Origin: Turritopsis dohrnii
Taxonomy: Eukaryota; Cnidaria; Hydrozoa; Anthoathecata; Oceaniidae
NCBI GenBank assembly: GCA_027922465.2
Contig: BQMF02000007.1
Coordinates: 2,046,001 to 2,110,000, forward strand
DNA length: 64,000 nt
Direction of reading: 5' to 3'
The position numbers were made by a program, and so were the translations under genes. Shown here piece after piece: positions 34,250-47,386 of this stretch. Every line of letters begins with the position of its first letter. Position 1 is the stretch's first letter. The notes under the pieces were generated by a model that was given only the letters and a program-made list of their open reading frames with translations, did not search any database and was not told where the DNA came from.

Positions 34250-35020
34250 CCAATGTGGAATTTATGAAGCTTTTTAGGAGTGTCTTAAAATCAACTGTAT
34301 CAAAGGCTTTTGAATAATCCGCCATTACCGATAATGTGACTTCGCTTCTGTTCATAGCTTTCAGAATATCATCTCTAAGTTTGAGCAGTGTAGTGATGGT
34401 CGAGTGGCCTTTACGGAAACCACACTGTTTCAGATAGCGTTATGATCTCAAATTTGTATTGTGCAAGCATATTTAGATGAGCTATACTAAGACAGCTCCG
34501 ATGTTTATTAAGATTTTCCAGATGACTGTTTCTAAGTGTTTCGTTTGTTAATTTCTGTGGAAATTCCAATGAATCATCCAAGGAAGTATTGTAGAAAGGT
34601 AATATCAAGTGAGTGCAGTCTGGTCCCATCTTCATCATTTGGGATACCAATATAGACGTTCTTAACAACAATCCTATAAGTCAACGTTGGATATGTCTAC
34701 ACTTGCTGCTGATTGTTAGCCAAATGAGTTTTGTTTACACACTTTACATGGGTAGTTTGGAAGCATTTGTCACATTGTAAGCGTTTCTGGTTAACACGAA
34801 CAGTCTTATCACATGATGTACACTTTGGTGCAAGGCCAGGATTCAATTCAATATCGTTTGATTGCAAGAGAATGTTGAAACTTGCTGTCGTATTGCTGTA
34901 ATAACAGATTCTTGTCTTTGCCAATTTTCTTTTGATGGCGTGGCAAATGAACAGCGATGCTGACGGTATGGTGGTGCTTGAATTACTACTGTTGAAAAAT
35001 TTCCTCTTCCTTGACACGAA
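34250..35020 (-). mobile_element. Internally deleted non-LTR retrotransposon with PHD-like finger
   Basis: In minus-strand order: DIELNPGLAPKCTSCDKTVR then QCDKCFQTTHVKC (the ELNPG plus Cys/His finger preceding the endonuclease in several LINEs), then LSIAHLNM and EIITLSETVWF (start of the APE endonuclease), then directly QCGFRKGHSTITTLLKL and ADYSKAFDTVDFKTLL (RT motif A). Most of the endonuclease and the start of RT are missing, so an internal deletion joined the two. Confidence 0.7.
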
Positions 35021-36869
35021 GCAGACATGATGATAACAAATAGATTAACGATACCACCTTCCAAGACATAGGGTTTCCCAAAGTTTGCGTTCAAGATCAA
35101 TCTAGACAAGGGTCCAATTAACTCCTGCCCTAGTCTCAATTGAAAATTGAAGCAATTTATCAACTTGATGCTAATATAAGAGTTTTTATAAAATATCAAA
35201 GCAGGACTGTAATTTCCTCAAAAATATTGAGGGGGGGCTTAAAAATCGATAAATTCTTCAACATATATTTCTAACAAAACCGTAATATCAACAATGTACA
35301 ATATGGTACTACTATGAATACAGAAAAAAAATCATCAGTCCAAATAATGATTATCCAAAGCATGTTAGGTTTAAAATTTTCCCCGACCAAATTTTCCCCC
35401 GACTTTTCTGCACCCGACCAAAAATTTAGTCAGGGAAAAATGACTAATTTCAAAAATTGGTCGAGGAAAAGTGACTAAAATTTCTTTAGGTGACTAAAAT
35501 TTTCCCCACTAAATTTTTTACCGATAAGGTATGATGAACCTTTAGAGAATGAGGAACAGTTTAGAACTAGAAGCATCACATACGCTTGGTCTCTTTTTGA
35601 GAGGACCTGATCCAACCATATGTTAAAAGTAGGAAAAGCATAATAAAATCCACCGGACAACGAAACAGAAAATGCATCAACAGAATGAGTGTCTGACTCG
35701 GGACACCAAAATATGTATTTCTGAAGCTGTTTATTGAGCCCAGTAGCAAATAAATCGCATTTCTGAAATCTTTTCTGTCCATAAAAACAACTCCAACATC
35801 AAGATGGCGAACATCATTTGACAATATTATAACTTAGTACCCAGGTCTGTTTGCCTTTTCGACAAATTTTAAATCTTCCACGTCTCCAGCATTCTTCAGA
35901 AGAAGCCTTTGCCAGGGGCTTAACTTAAACTTTTCCAACAGTAGTTGCTCCTTGAACTTCAGTTTTTAAGAAGGTGGTTGAGGTGTGGTTTTGAGGAGGT
36001 ATATAAAATTGTCATTGAAATTGAAAGTATGAGGAGAGGAAAAACGACCAATTTCAATGACGCATCCATGTTCGCGACGACCAATTTCAATGACGCATCC
36101 ATGTTCGCCAAGTTTCGAGAGTCACTACGCTCATTATTGAGTAACTTTACAGTGTGTCCCAGAAAGAAGAAGCTCACACTTTCAAATAAGTACATCTTTC
36201 TTCGTTCGTTAAGATTCTTACACCATTTAATAGATATTTTTCCAAGCTTCCCAAAAATGTATAATTTAGCCAATGCAGGAGATACGGTCAATGAAAATAA
36301 ATGTTTACAATCTGTTATTCTTTCCTGATACAGATGAAGGGCTTCAAGTTCTTCATCACATAAATGAATTCCGATGCAAGTCCAGTATCCTTTTGCAGTA
36401 TCCAGTTCTTCCCATTCGCGAGCAAGGGTATGCCCTTAATAAGCAAACATTTGGGACTCGATTCGCTATGCACGATAACAATCAATCTGCGTACACTATA
36501 CTGCAGCTACAGGAGCATGCCCCTATCATGCTTTTGTTTATGGACGTCTCACTTAAATACGAGATGGAAACCTTAGCTGAAGTGTGTTGTATGTAGATCT
36601 AAGCGTTTTTAACCAAGAAGATGGAAAACGAGAAAACGCCAATATAGCGAAAGAATAATCAACATCGAACACGGTTCGTTCACTTATTTTTTCATGCTAT
36701 GGTGGTATGAACGTTTCACCCGATTAGCAGAACTCCTGGCGGACAAAAAGAAACAACATAAAAGTTTGATATGCAGCCGGCTAAAAACCAGATTCAATTC
36801 TGCATTACTAAGATCGGGCGTGTATACGAGGTACTCGCTCACGCATAAATTCACTTACCTATTTTGATT
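35021..36869. other. No gene recognised; small repeats
   Basis: 35370-35520 carries repeated AAATTTTCCCC and GACCAAAAATT/TGACTAA blocks in direct and inverted order. 36046-36108 contains a perfect 33-bp-type tandem pair (CCAATTTCAATGACGCATCC, then ATGTTCGC, twice). Open frames at 35576-35824 (minus) and 36273-36596 (plus) are without motifs. Confidence 0.35.
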
Positions 36870-37721
36870 CCCAGTTAACACACGATGTCAACACAATGTT
36901 TTTTAGTGGTTGTTCTAACGTCGTAACCAAAAATGACTATTGGGGTTGGTCGCAAATAATTGCGACCTGAAAACCAAACATTTCAAAATCCTATAATGGT
37001 TGAAAGCTTATGTCGTGACTAGAGTGGTACTTTACTTACAGTCAATTCTGATGTTCTTTCGACGTCAAAAGAACGTTGCATTTTATATTCCGGCATTCTG
37101 TATGCAATAGTTCGTAAGGTAATCATCTTGAAAACCATGAAAAATGTGTCTTCCATTATCTATTCATTTGGGTCAAAGGATAGAAGAATGCCTGAATGAA
37201 TTAATATAATCCAAGTTTAAGAAAGAAACGAAAAACGATGGTTTGTGAACTGTACACTGCAAACAGTTTAAAGCGATGTTTTAAAAAGCAAGCAAAAGTT
37301 ATATTGCAGTTTTGCTTGCATTTCGTCATTTCGTTCTTTTTCATCTTAACCTACTCGAAATGAAGTTAGTGATTTTGATAATAGTCAAATTAGCACAAAA
37401 CAAGGCGCTGTAAGTGTAGTGGTTATCACTCTCTGAATTCATGCGAAGTCAGGGTTCGATTCCCGCTGGTGACTTTTCGTTTGTTGTCATTACCCTTTCG
37501 TTAATATGACCATGCTACAACGTCAATGCAATGTTGTTTTCGGTCATTTGACCGTTGCACACCATCCGTACAACAACAGTTTTGGTTATTTTTAATCGTT
37601 GTTTGGACGTCAAAATTCGACGTTGTTTTGCTGTTTCCATTTCGACCATTGAACAACCGTCAAGCGACGATGGAATACGACGTCGAAACAACATTGAAAC
37701 AGCGTCTTTGTGCTTGCTGGG
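36870..37721. mobile_element. Non-autonomous element with CCCAG ends and ACGTCG repeats
   Basis: The left end CCCAGTTAACACACGATGTC and the right end (complement CCCAGCAAGCACAAAGACGC) are imperfect inverted repeats. Internally, AACGTCG, CGACGT and CAACGTT-like words recur, especially 37515-37700. Elements with CCCAGCAAxCACAxAACG ends are common in animal genomes. A tRNA-like sequence sits inside at 37403-37478. No transposase. Confidence 0.5.
37403..37478 (+). repeat. tRNA-like sequence (SINE head), Val-like
   Basis: Contains GTGTAGTGGTTATCAC (A box, as in tRNA-Val) and GGGTTCGATTCCCGC (B box/T arm). The anticodon arm does not pair, so a functional tRNA is unlikely. Similar overall to the sequence at 335-427. 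Confidence 0.5.
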
Positions 37722-37899
37722 TTCATTTTTAACTGAATTCTTATCACACATAGGTCGGTTATTGATAGCAGTTTATTGTATATATCCTATGTATATAATT
37801 TTTACTGGCAACTCAATCCTGTATAAATATATAAAAATAAATATTGAATAAAAATAGAATAAATAAAATATAACGGTATGATTTCAAATTAACGAGAAA

Positions 37900-39704
37900 A
37901 TCTCCGATTAAGATTGGGTGGGAACAGTAAGAACACAACTTTTTGTCTCAGAGTGTCTTTCCTTGTTTTCCCAGATGTCTGAGTACAGAGTAAAATACAC
38001 GTTGTTGTTTTTTATAAGAACGTCTAAATTTTGGCTGAGGCTGGACGCGCTTAATTTTTTTGACCGTTTTTCAGCCTCAAATGTTATTAAAATGTTTTTA
38101 GATAAAAGTCCAAATAGTATAGGGTAACATGAACATTCAAGTAGCATAGGGTGTTGTGCGCAGTTATGTAATTTTTGCGCAGATATGTAATTTCTACGCA
38201 GATATTTAATTATTTTGCGCAGATATGTAATTTTTTTTTAAATTTGTTATTTCTTTTCATATAATCGGTATACAAGGATTTATTTAATATAAAAACACAA
38301 AATTAAAACACAGAAATTAAATTTTGATTTCAGATGAAATCTCGCAGTCTCTTGCGTCGTTGTTGAGTGACTGCACCAATGGATCTTCACACCATGTCTT
38401 TCGTGTACCCCTCACACAGATCACGATATGTAATTTTTGAGCTGCGCAGTTATGTAATCGAGTACTGCGCACATATGTAAAATGCGGGCTTTTTAATACA
38501 AGTATTTTTTCTAGATTTTTTTCACTCAACTACCACTGCTTTTGCGATATACAGTGTGTTTTGTAATGTTGGAAATGAAAATTTTAAAGCTGTTTTTTTT
38601 AAATGAATATACCGATATACGGATTATTCTATTTCTCAACTTTACCAACTTTAACAAGTTTATCTTTTAAGACTGTCTAATGACAGTTTTCTGGACAAAA
38701 AATAATTCGAATATTGACGCTGATGTCAGTTATTTTTTATAAGCATTTCATTTATAAGAACTTGTATAAAAGTCATTATTTTGAGGTAGGTGATAATACT
38801 TGACAAACGAATTTAGGAAATTGATTCGGAGAAAAACAGTAACAAAAGATAATGAACTCTACTCAGTGAGAATCACCTTAATTAAGTTTTTCTTTTCGAG
38901 GACCCCCACATCTCTGCAACTTCTCCGTAAACAGTTTTTATCAAAATGGTACACAGAAAAAAGGTGCAAATTCTGTAAATTTGGACCAAATTGGGCCTAA
39001 AATCCCCTTTTTACCCAAATTTTCGAAAAATTGCCCTCATCTCTGAAATCACAATCTTCGAATTGTCCTTCGTGTAAATTTTCAAAAGAAACGGATCATT
39101 CTGTAAATTTGGACCTAATTGGACCTAAAATCCCCTTTTGACACAAATTTTGGAAAAATGGCCCTCAAATTTGCAATCAAAAACTTCAAAACTGAGTTCT
39201 TATCAAACGAACATTTAACCATAAAAAAGTCCGCATTTTACATATCTGCGCAGCACTCGATTACATAACTGCGCAGCTCAAAAATTACATGTCTGCGCAA
39301 AATAATTACATATCTGCGCACAACAACATGCATTCAATTGGACCTGGATATCTATAATTTTTTCTATTGAAAAATGGGCGTTAATGTCCCCTGACACTAC
39401 CAACAGGCAAGAAGCTCAGGGTTTTAGCGGTTTCAAAAAGAGGAGAAGGAAACATCCAACCTTCAATTTCAACTCTCATCAGAAAAGACACGTGTGAAAA
39501 ATTTCGAATAAGTAAAAAAAATATCTCGGTTATTTAGTGGTGTGCAGATATGTCAGCGTTTTATGTACCTCCATGATTTTACAACAGCTAACAAACAAAC
39601 AAAGCCTAGCTTTATTTGTGCATCACGTGCATCACGTGGACCTGATTTGATAAATTTTCCATCATGTTCTGATTCACGTGATAGTAATGAAAATAACATT
39701 CTCG
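37900..39704 (+). repeat. 1805-bp direct duplication, unit 1
   Basis: Identical, as far as can be read, to 40591-42395 with a constant offset of 2691. Every predicted frame and all landmark words recur at that offset. The boundary is sharp: after TTCTCG the copies diverge (GCAGAAG against CCACACA), and before ATCTCCGATT they differ. No gene is recognised inside. It contains a TIR element at 38151-39330. Confidence 0.9.
38151..39330. mobile_element. TIR element with arrays of TGCGCAGATATGTAAT sites
   Basis: The left end GTTGTGCGCAGTTATGTAAT and the right end (complement GTTGTGCGCAGATATGTAAT) are inverted. Additional TGCGCAG(A/T)TATGTAAT sites stand at 38173, 38215 and an inner cluster at 38426-38485; the right end carries the matching inverted set (39230-39325), including the inner GAGCTGCGCAGTTATGTAAT block. 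No transposase. A second copy lies at 40842-42021 in the duplicated unit. 38955-39180 holds two diverged units of about 130 bp (AAATTTGGACCxAATTGGxCC). Confidence 0.65.
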
Positions 39705-40138
39705 GCAGAAGAAGATCGACAGACAAGAGAATGAGAAAAAACGGACTCAAAAAGGAGAGCGCAGAGCAAGATGACGAATACCAATGAAAGGTGGAGTAGG
39801 GGAGAGAGAACTTGCTAAGATGGAGAGAGCAATGGAGTGTTCTATTTCTGATAAAACGTTATACCACTGTTTTCCATTTGAAAAGCGATCGGTCGTTATC
39901 TCGCTTTTTTCAAAGCTTTCTCTTTTTACTAAATGTTCAAGTAGATATATTTTCTTTACTGAATTTTCCAGGGATGAAGAGAAAAACTTTTATAGCGTTT
40001 TCTATTTCATCAATAATTTCGTTATTTGAACTAGGTCATTGGTGGATTTTTCCTATCAATGTTTGCAGTTGGACAAGCATGTCATGTGTACTATAAATTG
40101 AAGATATTGGTTCGTCATTTAAATCACTTCTACAACAT

Positions 40139-40285
40139 CTGTCTTCCACAGTCTTCACTTTGATCATTACAACATGTCTTCCACAGTCTTCACTTTTGAT
40201 CATTACAACATGTCTTCCACAGTCTTCAATTTGATCATTACGACATGTCTTCCAGTCTTCACTTTGATCATTACGACATGTCTGG
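40139..40285 (+). repeat. Minisatellite, ~32-bp unit
   Basis: About four to five tandem units of TCATTACAACATGTCTTCC then ACAGTCTTCACTTTGA, with single-base changes and one shortened unit. It lies in the unique spacer (39705-40590) between the two duplicated copies. Confidence 0.8.
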
Positions 40286-40590
40286 CAATGTATTGCAACA
40301 TCCCATGCGATATTACAATTTTTTTCCCGTTTTTACAACTGTGTAGTTTATTTAGATTTTATATATATTTACTGAAGAGTGGATTCAATACCCCATTCAC
40401 ACCAACAAAACCTGTTTATTTTAAACAAGTTTTATTAAAACTTGTTTTGATTTAAATCCAGTTATAAATACGCGCGTTCACACCAGTTTCATACTGAAGA
40501 AGCTTTCTCGTGTTTTTTTTTTTAAAAAAAACAAGAACGATCTGGTGTTCTTATAACTATACTGCAAAATGACGAAAACAAGATTATTTA

Positions 40591-42395
40591 ATCTCCGATT
40601 AAGATTGGGTGGGAACAGTAAGAACACAACTTTTTGTCTCAGAGTGTCTTTCCTTGTTTTCCCAGATGTCTGAGTACAGAGTAAAATACACGTTGTTGTT
40701 TTTTATAAGAACGTCTAAATTTTGGCTGAGGCTGGACGCGCTTAATTTTTTTGACCGTTTTTCAGCCTCAAATGTTATTAAAATGTTTTTAGATAAAAGT
40801 CCAAATAGTATAGGGTAACATGAACATTCAAGTAGCATAGGGTGTTGTGCGCAGTTATGTAATTTTTGCGCAGATATGTAATTTCTACGCAGATATTTAA
40901 TTATTTTGCGCAGATATGTAATTTTTTTTTAAATTTGTTATTTCTTTTCATATAATCGGTATACAAGGATTTATTTAATATAAAAACACAAAATTAAAAC
41001 ACAGAAATTAAATTTTGATTTCAGATGAAATCTCGCAGTCTCTTGCGTCGTTGTTGAGTGACTGCACCAATGGATCTTCACACCATGTCTTTCGTGTACC
41101 CCTCACACAGATCACGATATGTAATTTTTGAGCTGCGCAGTTATGTAATCGAGTACTGCGCACATATGTAAAATGCGGGCTTTTTAATACAAGTATTTTT
41201 TCTAGATTTTTTTCACTCAACTACCACTGCTTTTGCGATATACAGTGTGTTTTGTAATGTTGGAAATGAAAATTTTAAAGCTGTTTTTTTTAAATGAATA
41301 TACCGATATACGGATTATTCTATTTCTCAACTTTACCAACTTTAACAAGTTTATCTTTTAAGACTGTCTAATGACAGTTTTCTGGACAAAAAATAATTCG
41401 AATATTGACGCTGATGTCAGTTATTTTTTATAAGCATTTCATTTATAAGAACTTGTATAAAAGTCATTATTTTGAGGTAGGTGATAATACTTGACAAACG
41501 AATTTAGGAAATTGATTCGGAGAAAAACAGTAACAAAAGATAATGAACTCTACTCAGTGAGAATCACCTTAATTAAGTTTTTCTTTTCGAGGACCCCCAC
41601 ATCTCTGCAACTTCTCCGTAAACAGTTTTTATCAAAATGGTACACAGAAAAAAGGTGCAAATTCTGTAAATTTGGACCAAATTGGGCCTAAAATCCCCTT
41701 TTTACCCAAATTTTCGAAAAATTGCCCTCATCTCTGAAATCACAATCTTCGAATTGTCCTTCGTGTAAATTTTCAAAAGAAACGGATCATTCTGTAAATT
41801 TGGACCTAATTGGACCTAAAATCCCCTTTTGACACAAATTTTGGAAAAATGGCCCTCAAATTTGCAATCAAAAACTTCAAAACTGAGTTCTTATCAAACG
41901 AACATTTAACCATAAAAAAGTCCGCATTTTACATATCTGCGCAGCACTCGATTACATAACTGCGCAGCTCAAAAATTACATGTCTGCGCAAAATAATTAC
42001 ATATCTGCGCACAACAACATGCATTCAATTGGACCTGGATATCTATAATTTTTTCTATTGAAAAATGGGCGTTAATGTCCCCTGACACTACCAACAGGCA
42101 AGAAGCTCAGGGTTTTAGCGGTTTCAAAAAGAGGAGAAGGAAACATCCAACCTTCAATTTCAACTCTCATCAGAAAAGACACGTGTGAAAAATTTCGAAT
42201 AAGTAAAAAAAATATCTCGGTTATTTAGTGGTGTGCAGATATGTCAGCGTTTTATGTACCTCCATGATTTTACAACAGCTAACAAACAAACAAAGCCTAG
42301 CTTTATTTGTGCATCACGTGCATCACGTGGACCTGATTTGATAAATTTTCCATCATGTTCTGATTCACGTGATAGTAATGAAAATAACATTCTCG
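40591..42395 (+). repeat. 1805-bp direct duplication, unit 2
   Basis: Second copy of 37900-39704, same orientation, including the TIR element at 40842-42021. Together the arrangement equals a tandem repeat of a 2691-bp unit (37900-40590) whose second copy stops at 1805 bp. Confidence 0.9.
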
Positions 42396-45300
42396 CCACA
42401 CATGCAGAGTTATGGCAGGTTAGTTGTGAACGAAGGCAACATGGTAGATAATTGTAGCTGTTGATACAACGAAGTACTTCCTTCTTCTTAATGACTTATA
42501 TTTAAATGTTTGATCGTTTAAAGAAAGTGTACATATTTAGATGTAGATTGTAAATAGGAATGGGTGCTATTGTACGTTCGTACATACCTGATGATTTACG
42601 CAGAATTTGATTTAATTGATGATAAAATTGGAAACAGTAAGAAAACTGGATAGTTAGTTACTTTGACTTTCTGTTATTCAGTAATATGAACACATTTATG
42701 ACCATCTGGTGAATCAGAGCAACATGGAATAAACCCCGAGCTTCCATTTTTTAATCAAGAATAATCTATAAAGCATTTTACTCCTAACTAATTGTCGTAA
42801 TTTCGGCTCTATTTCCTTTTTGCACCCCCTAAAAATGTAGTTGACTGACATATATATTTGATGTCCCTTGGGGTCTATCTCCTTCTAGGTGGAGCAAGCC
42901 ATTTTACATAAGTACATATAGATGAGTTTCTTTTAGTGATGTAATGTTTATAAACACCAGTGTTCTTTGCTCGATAATTACGGTATATTGCAACATAGAA
43001 TATCATTAATCAAGTCATTTTCCTGTGAGTATGCACACGCAGCCTCACAGGAAATAAAAGTCTCTTTATACACTTCAAAATGTTGTCACTTTATTTGGTT
43101 CTTTGGAGTCCCCTTAAAGACAATCGACATTAGAAAGTTTCAATACACATTAGCACTTCCTATCTATTTTCATACATTGTATATATTTGATTTTTAGTAT
43201 GTACAAGGTACAAAAGTGTTATTAACATTGGAAACTCGTCTATATTTTTTTCATTTATAATCAAAGGTGGGAAAAAGAAAAGCACCTGTAATTTCATCCC
43301 ATAAATTAAGATTTTTATTTATTCTAATTTATTGAAAATAAATTCACTTATAAAATGTGCATGGTTGTTAGGTTCTCAATCAGTGGAATCTGCAACAAAA
43401 AGTGTGTGTGGCCTTTATTAGCAACATCGATTTATTGATTTACATGACATAACAAAGTGTGACAATCTAAGTGCACTGCTGGAATAACTTATTGTCAAAC
43501 ATACAGCTTAATTAGTAGTGTAAACTTTTATAAGGTCCCCTGCAAAGAACAAATCAGAAATCGATCTGTAAATTTATAGAGAGCAGGTCAATAGCTGCAG
43601 GAGTAAACTGCAATGAGTCACAAGGAGTCGGAGCTATATATTCTCTGTAATGAATTCATTTTTAATGCAATCAAGGTGATCATAAGTGAGTTACAAATGT
43701 TCAATTAAGCATTTTTAATAAACATTTTTAATAAACATGTCTGTATAATTCATATATCATGTTTGTTATGTTCAATTATTGCACTACTATTTCAATGACA
43801 AAATTGTAAAACACCTTCTCTTGAAGGCCTGTAATGCCAGCTTGAATTTCAGAACTGTTTTAATGCATCTTTTCCTTAATTTATTGGAATGCTCCATGCT
43901 ATTCAGAATTACAAGACCATTTATGTCCGTATATTACCTTGATCAAACAAGGTTCTATATATCTCTACCTTTTGCTGTTTTGTATATTTCCATCTGAAAT
44001 TAAATAACTAAATGCCCAAATATGTTACACAAATGAACTTTGAAGAACTAAAGGGATTTTAGACACAACATCCTGTTGAATAAACCAAACTTTTAAATTT
44101 AAAGTTGAAATTCCAAAATTTTCTTGGCTTTACAAGGTTCTATGTGAATTATATCAGATTTTTTATTTAAGGATAGTCTCTAACCTATTTGCTCAAAAAA
44201 TAGCAAAAGACATTTTTTAGCATTTCCTATGTAATTTTTATCATAGATTATCATAGATTAAGTTTCTGGAATCAAAAATTTAGAAGCACTTTTTCCAAAA
44301 AAGCGTTTTTGTGTTCTACTCAACATTTTTTAAATAAATATCTTTTGTTCAAATTTGATCTTTTTCAAAGATTCAATAAACGTTGATGATCTTTATTTGT
44401 ATTTTTTCTTTCAATCATGTGTCATTCACTAATTGCTATTCCGATATAATGTAAGCATGTTTGATCTGTGAAAAAACTAAAATCGTCGATATCTCGACAA
44501 ACATCCCCTAAACATCAATCCATGTCGACGGAAAGACATTTATTCGAACCAATGGTATCTTGGGGAAAAAAAGATTGCCACACTTTTGTCTAGTATTGAG
44601 TAACAGCTGAGAAATTTATGAATAAACGAGACAAACCAATGTGTAAATACAGCGTAAGGATGTGAACAATGATTAAACAATAATTGTTAAAGATCTATTG
44701 GTTTTAAAGAAAAAGTGAGGCAACGCTTTGTTAGGGTAGATATAAATTTCATGAATAAGGCTGAGGTGACTTGGAGCTCGAATAGTGCAGGAAAAGTCAA
44801 ATTGGTTTGATAGTTTTTTTTTTGTTTGGAGTTTAATTTTTATTAAAATTAATGTGATAGATCGATGGGGAATTTATTTAGCTTTTAGAAAATGTATACT
44901 CTTATAGGGGAAAAAATGAAAATATATCTGAGATATATATTTCATAAAAACCGAACATGTGTTTAGAGGTTAGAGACTATATATCCTTAATTAAATCAGA
45001 AATTCATGCACCAATTGTTAAGTTTGATAGAAATTATATTTAAATGAAATAATATTGAATAACTAGCATAAAATAATATGACTTGACATTAAAATTGGTT
45101 TTTTATAAAATAAATACTGCTACGGTGTATATTACTTCTTTTCAGCCCAGAATAAGAGTATTTTATAGAAAATAAATACATACCAATCGAATATGTTTGT
45201 AAAAAACATCTCACATTTCAGACTTATATTTCATCTTCTGATTCAATTTGTTCTGATTCTAGTTCAAGTATTTTCTGTGATGCTTCTATTGCAGATTTTT

Positions 45301-45765
45301 TTTCACTTGCCATTCAATACAGAGATTTATAAAAGCGAACAATAAAAGCATGTTAAGTTCATATTTTTATTTGAATTTAGATAAAACCTTTGATTGGAAA
45401 AAATCAAATAAATAATCCAAAAAAGTTCATTTATACCAATTGCAGATAGTAAATGCATTTTTCTAACACAAGGCATGGTTTACTCCAGTATTTTTCAATT
45501 TTCCTAAAGAATCTTTTAAAAAATAACAAAAAAAGACACGGTAATGTGTTCAGAGACTTTCTTAACAGATGTTCCTTGAGATTTTACTTCCTTTTTTGAC
45601 CTGGTTTCTTTTATTTTGAAAATTCCTGAAAGTATTATCCGCATTATTGGAATTGCGATTACATCTATCTAGTAGAAACCACGCCTTGCATACATACTTA
45701 ATGAAGTTATAATATTCATTGAAAAGTAAAAATTCTTCAAATCTACTATCAGCACATTTTTCTTA
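42396..45765. other. Long AT-rich intergenic stretch, nothing recognised
   Basis: Open frames such as 42967-43197 and 43779-43997 have no family motif and look like chance frames. No tRNA, splice-linked exons or terminal repeats were found. Confidence 0.4.
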
Positions 45766-45767
45766 AG

Positions 45768-46441
45768 GCAGGTTCCCACTGGGCGACGAAGCTTGTCGCC
45801 CAAAGCGATAAAAATTTCGTCGCCCCAACATTCATTGCCCATGTTCGTCGCTTGTGTGTTCCCACCTATCATCGCTTTCAATATATATAAGAAAAAAATT
45901 TAAGATCATGTAAGGACGGAAATGCTTTTAGATTTGTTATTTATTATTTTAGAAATATGACAACCTTCAGTTATATCGAGAGCTTCCTCAAAAAGCTTTC
46001 CAAGCATTAATTATCGGTATTTTTCCTTGTTTCCACCTTATCATAAAAACAAAGATACTTCTGAATTTCTACAGACCGTTCTTTTGAGTCAAAACCAATT
46101 TTTCTATTTTCAAAATTCTTCTCAAGTTGTGTTTTACTTTTTCATACTTACAAGAAGCACTTGTAAAAAACAGCAAATAATAAAAGTTTACCTGCGAAAT
46201 TTAAATACCCATTATTTAAAATATCGGTAATCCTTTGATAGTTTCAAAAAGTTCAGAAAGTCACAGGTGAGGGCGACAAGAGAGGCGACGAATATCAAAA
46301 TTTTTTGATATTCGTCGCCCGGCGATCAATTGCTTGTTGCCGGCGATGAACTCAAAGCGACGAGCTAAATCATGTTTCCACTGGGCTCATCGCCGGCGAT
46401 AAGTGAAGCGACGAGCCTTCGTCGCCCAGTGGGAACTAGGC
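45768..46441. mobile_element. MITE with GTTCCCACTGGGCGACGA ends, 674 bp
   Basis: The left end GCAGGTTCCCACTGGGCGAC and the right end (complement GCCTAGTTCCCACTGGGCGA) are inverted. GCGACGA/TCGTCGC and CGGCGAT words repeat in both subterminal regions, and 46285-46320 is a hairpin (GCGACGAATATC/GATATTCGTCGC). No coding capacity, and the target duplication is unclear. The rest of 46442-47386 holds no gene. Confidence 0.7.
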
Positions 46442-47386
46442 ATTATGAGAAAAGAAACTTACTTTGCCGTCATTCTTTTTTACTTTGGAATAATTATTTT
46501 TCTATCTGCGATATCTAATAAAATGATGTTTCAAGCATGGATTTTTTATTCAATAACAAAACGTTAAAATCTGAAGAATCATGTCACCACTCATGATTTT
46601 CTTTTATCATGAATGATTCTGACTTTGTGTATAAAGAAATTCTAGTGCAACTGTGACGTCACAGTGAATTTTTTAAATCCTTTTTTATAAGCGAAATATG
46701 GTATTTTATAAAATTTTATTATTAACCCTTTATTTAAAAACACATAACGAACAATTTCAGCCAAAGTTGTATTTTTGATGTTAATTCTCCTTTAAAAATC
46801 ACCTTTGTTTCAAAGGTACTTGCGCATAATAAAGATTTAGTTTAACGTTGTTTATTATATATACAAGTTTCCTTTTACAAAGATATCTTTTGATTTCTTT
46901 TTTCGTGAAGACGTTACATTGAAATAAATGTTCTCCTCCCTACAGTTTTCAAAAACAATTTTATCCAGTATGTTCAAACATCTTGTCGCGATGGAGGGAG
47001 ATTTTCTCAAAATGTAGACGGAGCACATCACGAACGAATGTAAATCATTTCTTTTGTATTTCTTCTTATTGATATTAATAAAGTGTTTCCAGGGGTGTCT
47101 GATGAGGCTAAATCTCAAAATTGTTTGGGGGCTTCGCCTACGGCATGTACAAAGCCCAAAGGCCTTAGCTTTTTCCCAATCACTGCCTCAACGAGGAATT
47201 TTTTTTGCTCCTGGCTAAGGTCCTGTATAATTATTGGTAAGATGATTCAAAACTAAAAATATTTTATACCTTGAGTAATTTAGCCAGAAAAAGATCTTTT
47301 GAACTCATGCTATTCTCCCCTATTTCTTGTGACACAAGACTGAATAGCAAATGTAAAACTAGATTTCCGGCTTATTTAGATAAAAA

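Noticed and set aside
37403..37478. Functional tRNA-Val gene
   Set aside because: Head resembles tRNA-Val but the anticodon arm lacks pairing; it sits inside a repeat.
37908..38147. 79-aa minus-strand frame (and identical frame at 40599-40838) as a gene
   Set aside because: No motif, low-complexity coding and presence only within the duplicated repeat unit; its repetition reflects the DNA duplication.
40139..40285. CRISPR-like array
   Set aside because: The units are contiguous degenerate tandem repeats without unique spacers, in a eukaryotic genome.
37900..42395. Direct 1.8-kb repeats as LTRs of a retrotransposon
   Set aside because: The copies do not begin TG or end CA, the 886-bp interior has no gag/pol motif or primer site, and the repeat itself contains a complete TIR element.
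44880..45600. AT-rich stretch as a scaffold attachment or origin
   Set aside because: Composition is ordinary for this window and no specific motif supports it.
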